A stretch of DNA of 15,245 bases from Alphaproteobacteria bacterium. GTDB lineage: Bacteria > Pseudomonadota > Alphaproteobacteria > Micavibrionales > Micavibrionaceae. The notes under the pieces were generated by a model. That model searched no databases, was not told the origin of the DNA, and worked only from the letters and a program-made list of their open reading frames with translations. The stretch lies in NCBI GenBank assembly GCA_030432775.1, contig JAUILO010000050.1, positions 1 to 15,245 of the forward strand, in the 5' to 3' direction. Positions within the stretch are counted from its first letter, which is position 1. Every line of letters begins with the position of its first letter. The translations under genes were made by a program, and so were the position numbers. Below, piece after piece: positions 14,977-15,245 of this stretch.

Positions 14977-15245
14977 ATGGCTAGTAAAGACCGTCAGCCT
15001 TTTGATAACCCTGTTGTGGAATGGTTTGATTCACGCTTACCTATATTCACAATAATGAATAAGGAGTACGGGACATTCCCGACACCTAAGAATTTCAATT
15101 ATTTCTGGAATTTTGGCGCCATTGCCATGGTGATGCTGATTACAATGATTGTGACCGGTATTTTTCTAGCTATGCAATACACAGCGCATGAAGATATGGC
15201 CTTTGATAGCGTGCAACGCATTATGCGTGACGTCAATTGGGGGTG
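14977..15245 (+). CDS. petB: Cytochrome b subunit of bc1 complex, N-terminal part; runs off the right edge
   Basis: The frame opens with ATG at 14977, preceded by AGGAG (14964–14968) that overlaps the petA stop codon, and stays open to the last base, giving 89 complete codons. The protein begins MASKDRQPFDNPVVEWFDSR. It continues with the family pattern FPTPKNFNYFWNFGAIAM, a first membrane segment (about 45–66), then GIFLAMQYT and DSVQRIMRDVNWG, all typical of cytochrome b. The haem-binding histidines lie further downstream, outside the window. With petA only 11 nt away, this is the standard petAB(C) operon; a cytochrome c1 gene would be expected next. Confidence 0.95.
   Translation, partial: MASKDRQPFDNPVVEWFDSRLPIFTIMNKEYGTFPTPKNFNYFWNFGAIAMVMLITMIVTGIFLAMQYTAHEDMAFDSVQRIMRDVNWG

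Noticed and set aside
1..15245. Search for tRNA genes, CRISPR arrays, transposases, integrases, attachment sites and riboswitches
   Set aside because: None seen; the genes are closely packed and the gaps are too short or lack the needed patterns.

Overview
The window looks like a chromosomal segment of a moderately AT-rich alphaproteobacterium with an aerobic, respiratory lifestyle. Three things support this. There is a Rieske/cytochrome b (petAB) operon start beside trmL and oxygen-dependent hemF. There is a MoxR–DUF58–DUF4159 cluster of the alphaproteobacterial type. There is a DUF1285 gene followed by a CCA-adding enzyme. I cannot name the genus. The window holds ten complete protein-coding genes, one gene cut at the left edge and one cut at the right edge. 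I see no tRNA, rRNA, CRISPR array, insertion sequence or integrase.

Layout. Positions 1–948 (+) hold the C-terminal part of a hybrid histidine kinase (ATPase plus receiver domain). Positions 1081–3540 (+) encode an intimin/invasin-type inverse autotransporter with a parallel beta-helix and a terminal LamG-like lectin fold. On the minus strand, 10608 down to 3635 is one apparent operon: moxR AAA+ ATPase, DUF58 protein, BatA-like/DUF4159 membrane protein, and a membrane protein with vWA and glutamine-amidotransferase-like regions. The last three genes are joined by 4-nt ATGA stop/start overlaps. Divergent from moxR on the plus strand are a DUF1285 gene and the CCA-adding tRNA nucleotidyltransferase (10730–12599). 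Converging on these are hemF and trmL (minus, 12707–14136), also coupled by an ATGA overlap. petA (Rieske) and the start of petB (+) end the window.

How the genes fit together. The right third is housekeeping: haem synthesis, tRNA maturation and modification, and the bc1 complex. The middle is an envelope-associated MoxR chaperone system. The ATPase would act with a soluble DUF58 partner and two large membrane proteins that present vWA-like and noncatalytic GATase-like domains. The DUF58 protein has lost the residues of the metal-ion-dependent adhesion site (MIDAS), the BatA-like protein has a partial one, and only the 724-aa membrane protein keeps an intact DxSxS. The left part is the most accessory-looking: a large surface adhesin behind a signalling kinase.

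Non-coding DNA is scarce and no gap exceeds 300 bases. The most structured gaps are 14137–14419 (several dyad symmetries before petA), 10609–10729 (divergent promoter region) and 9528–9597 (a 16-bp perfect palindrome inside the moxR operon).
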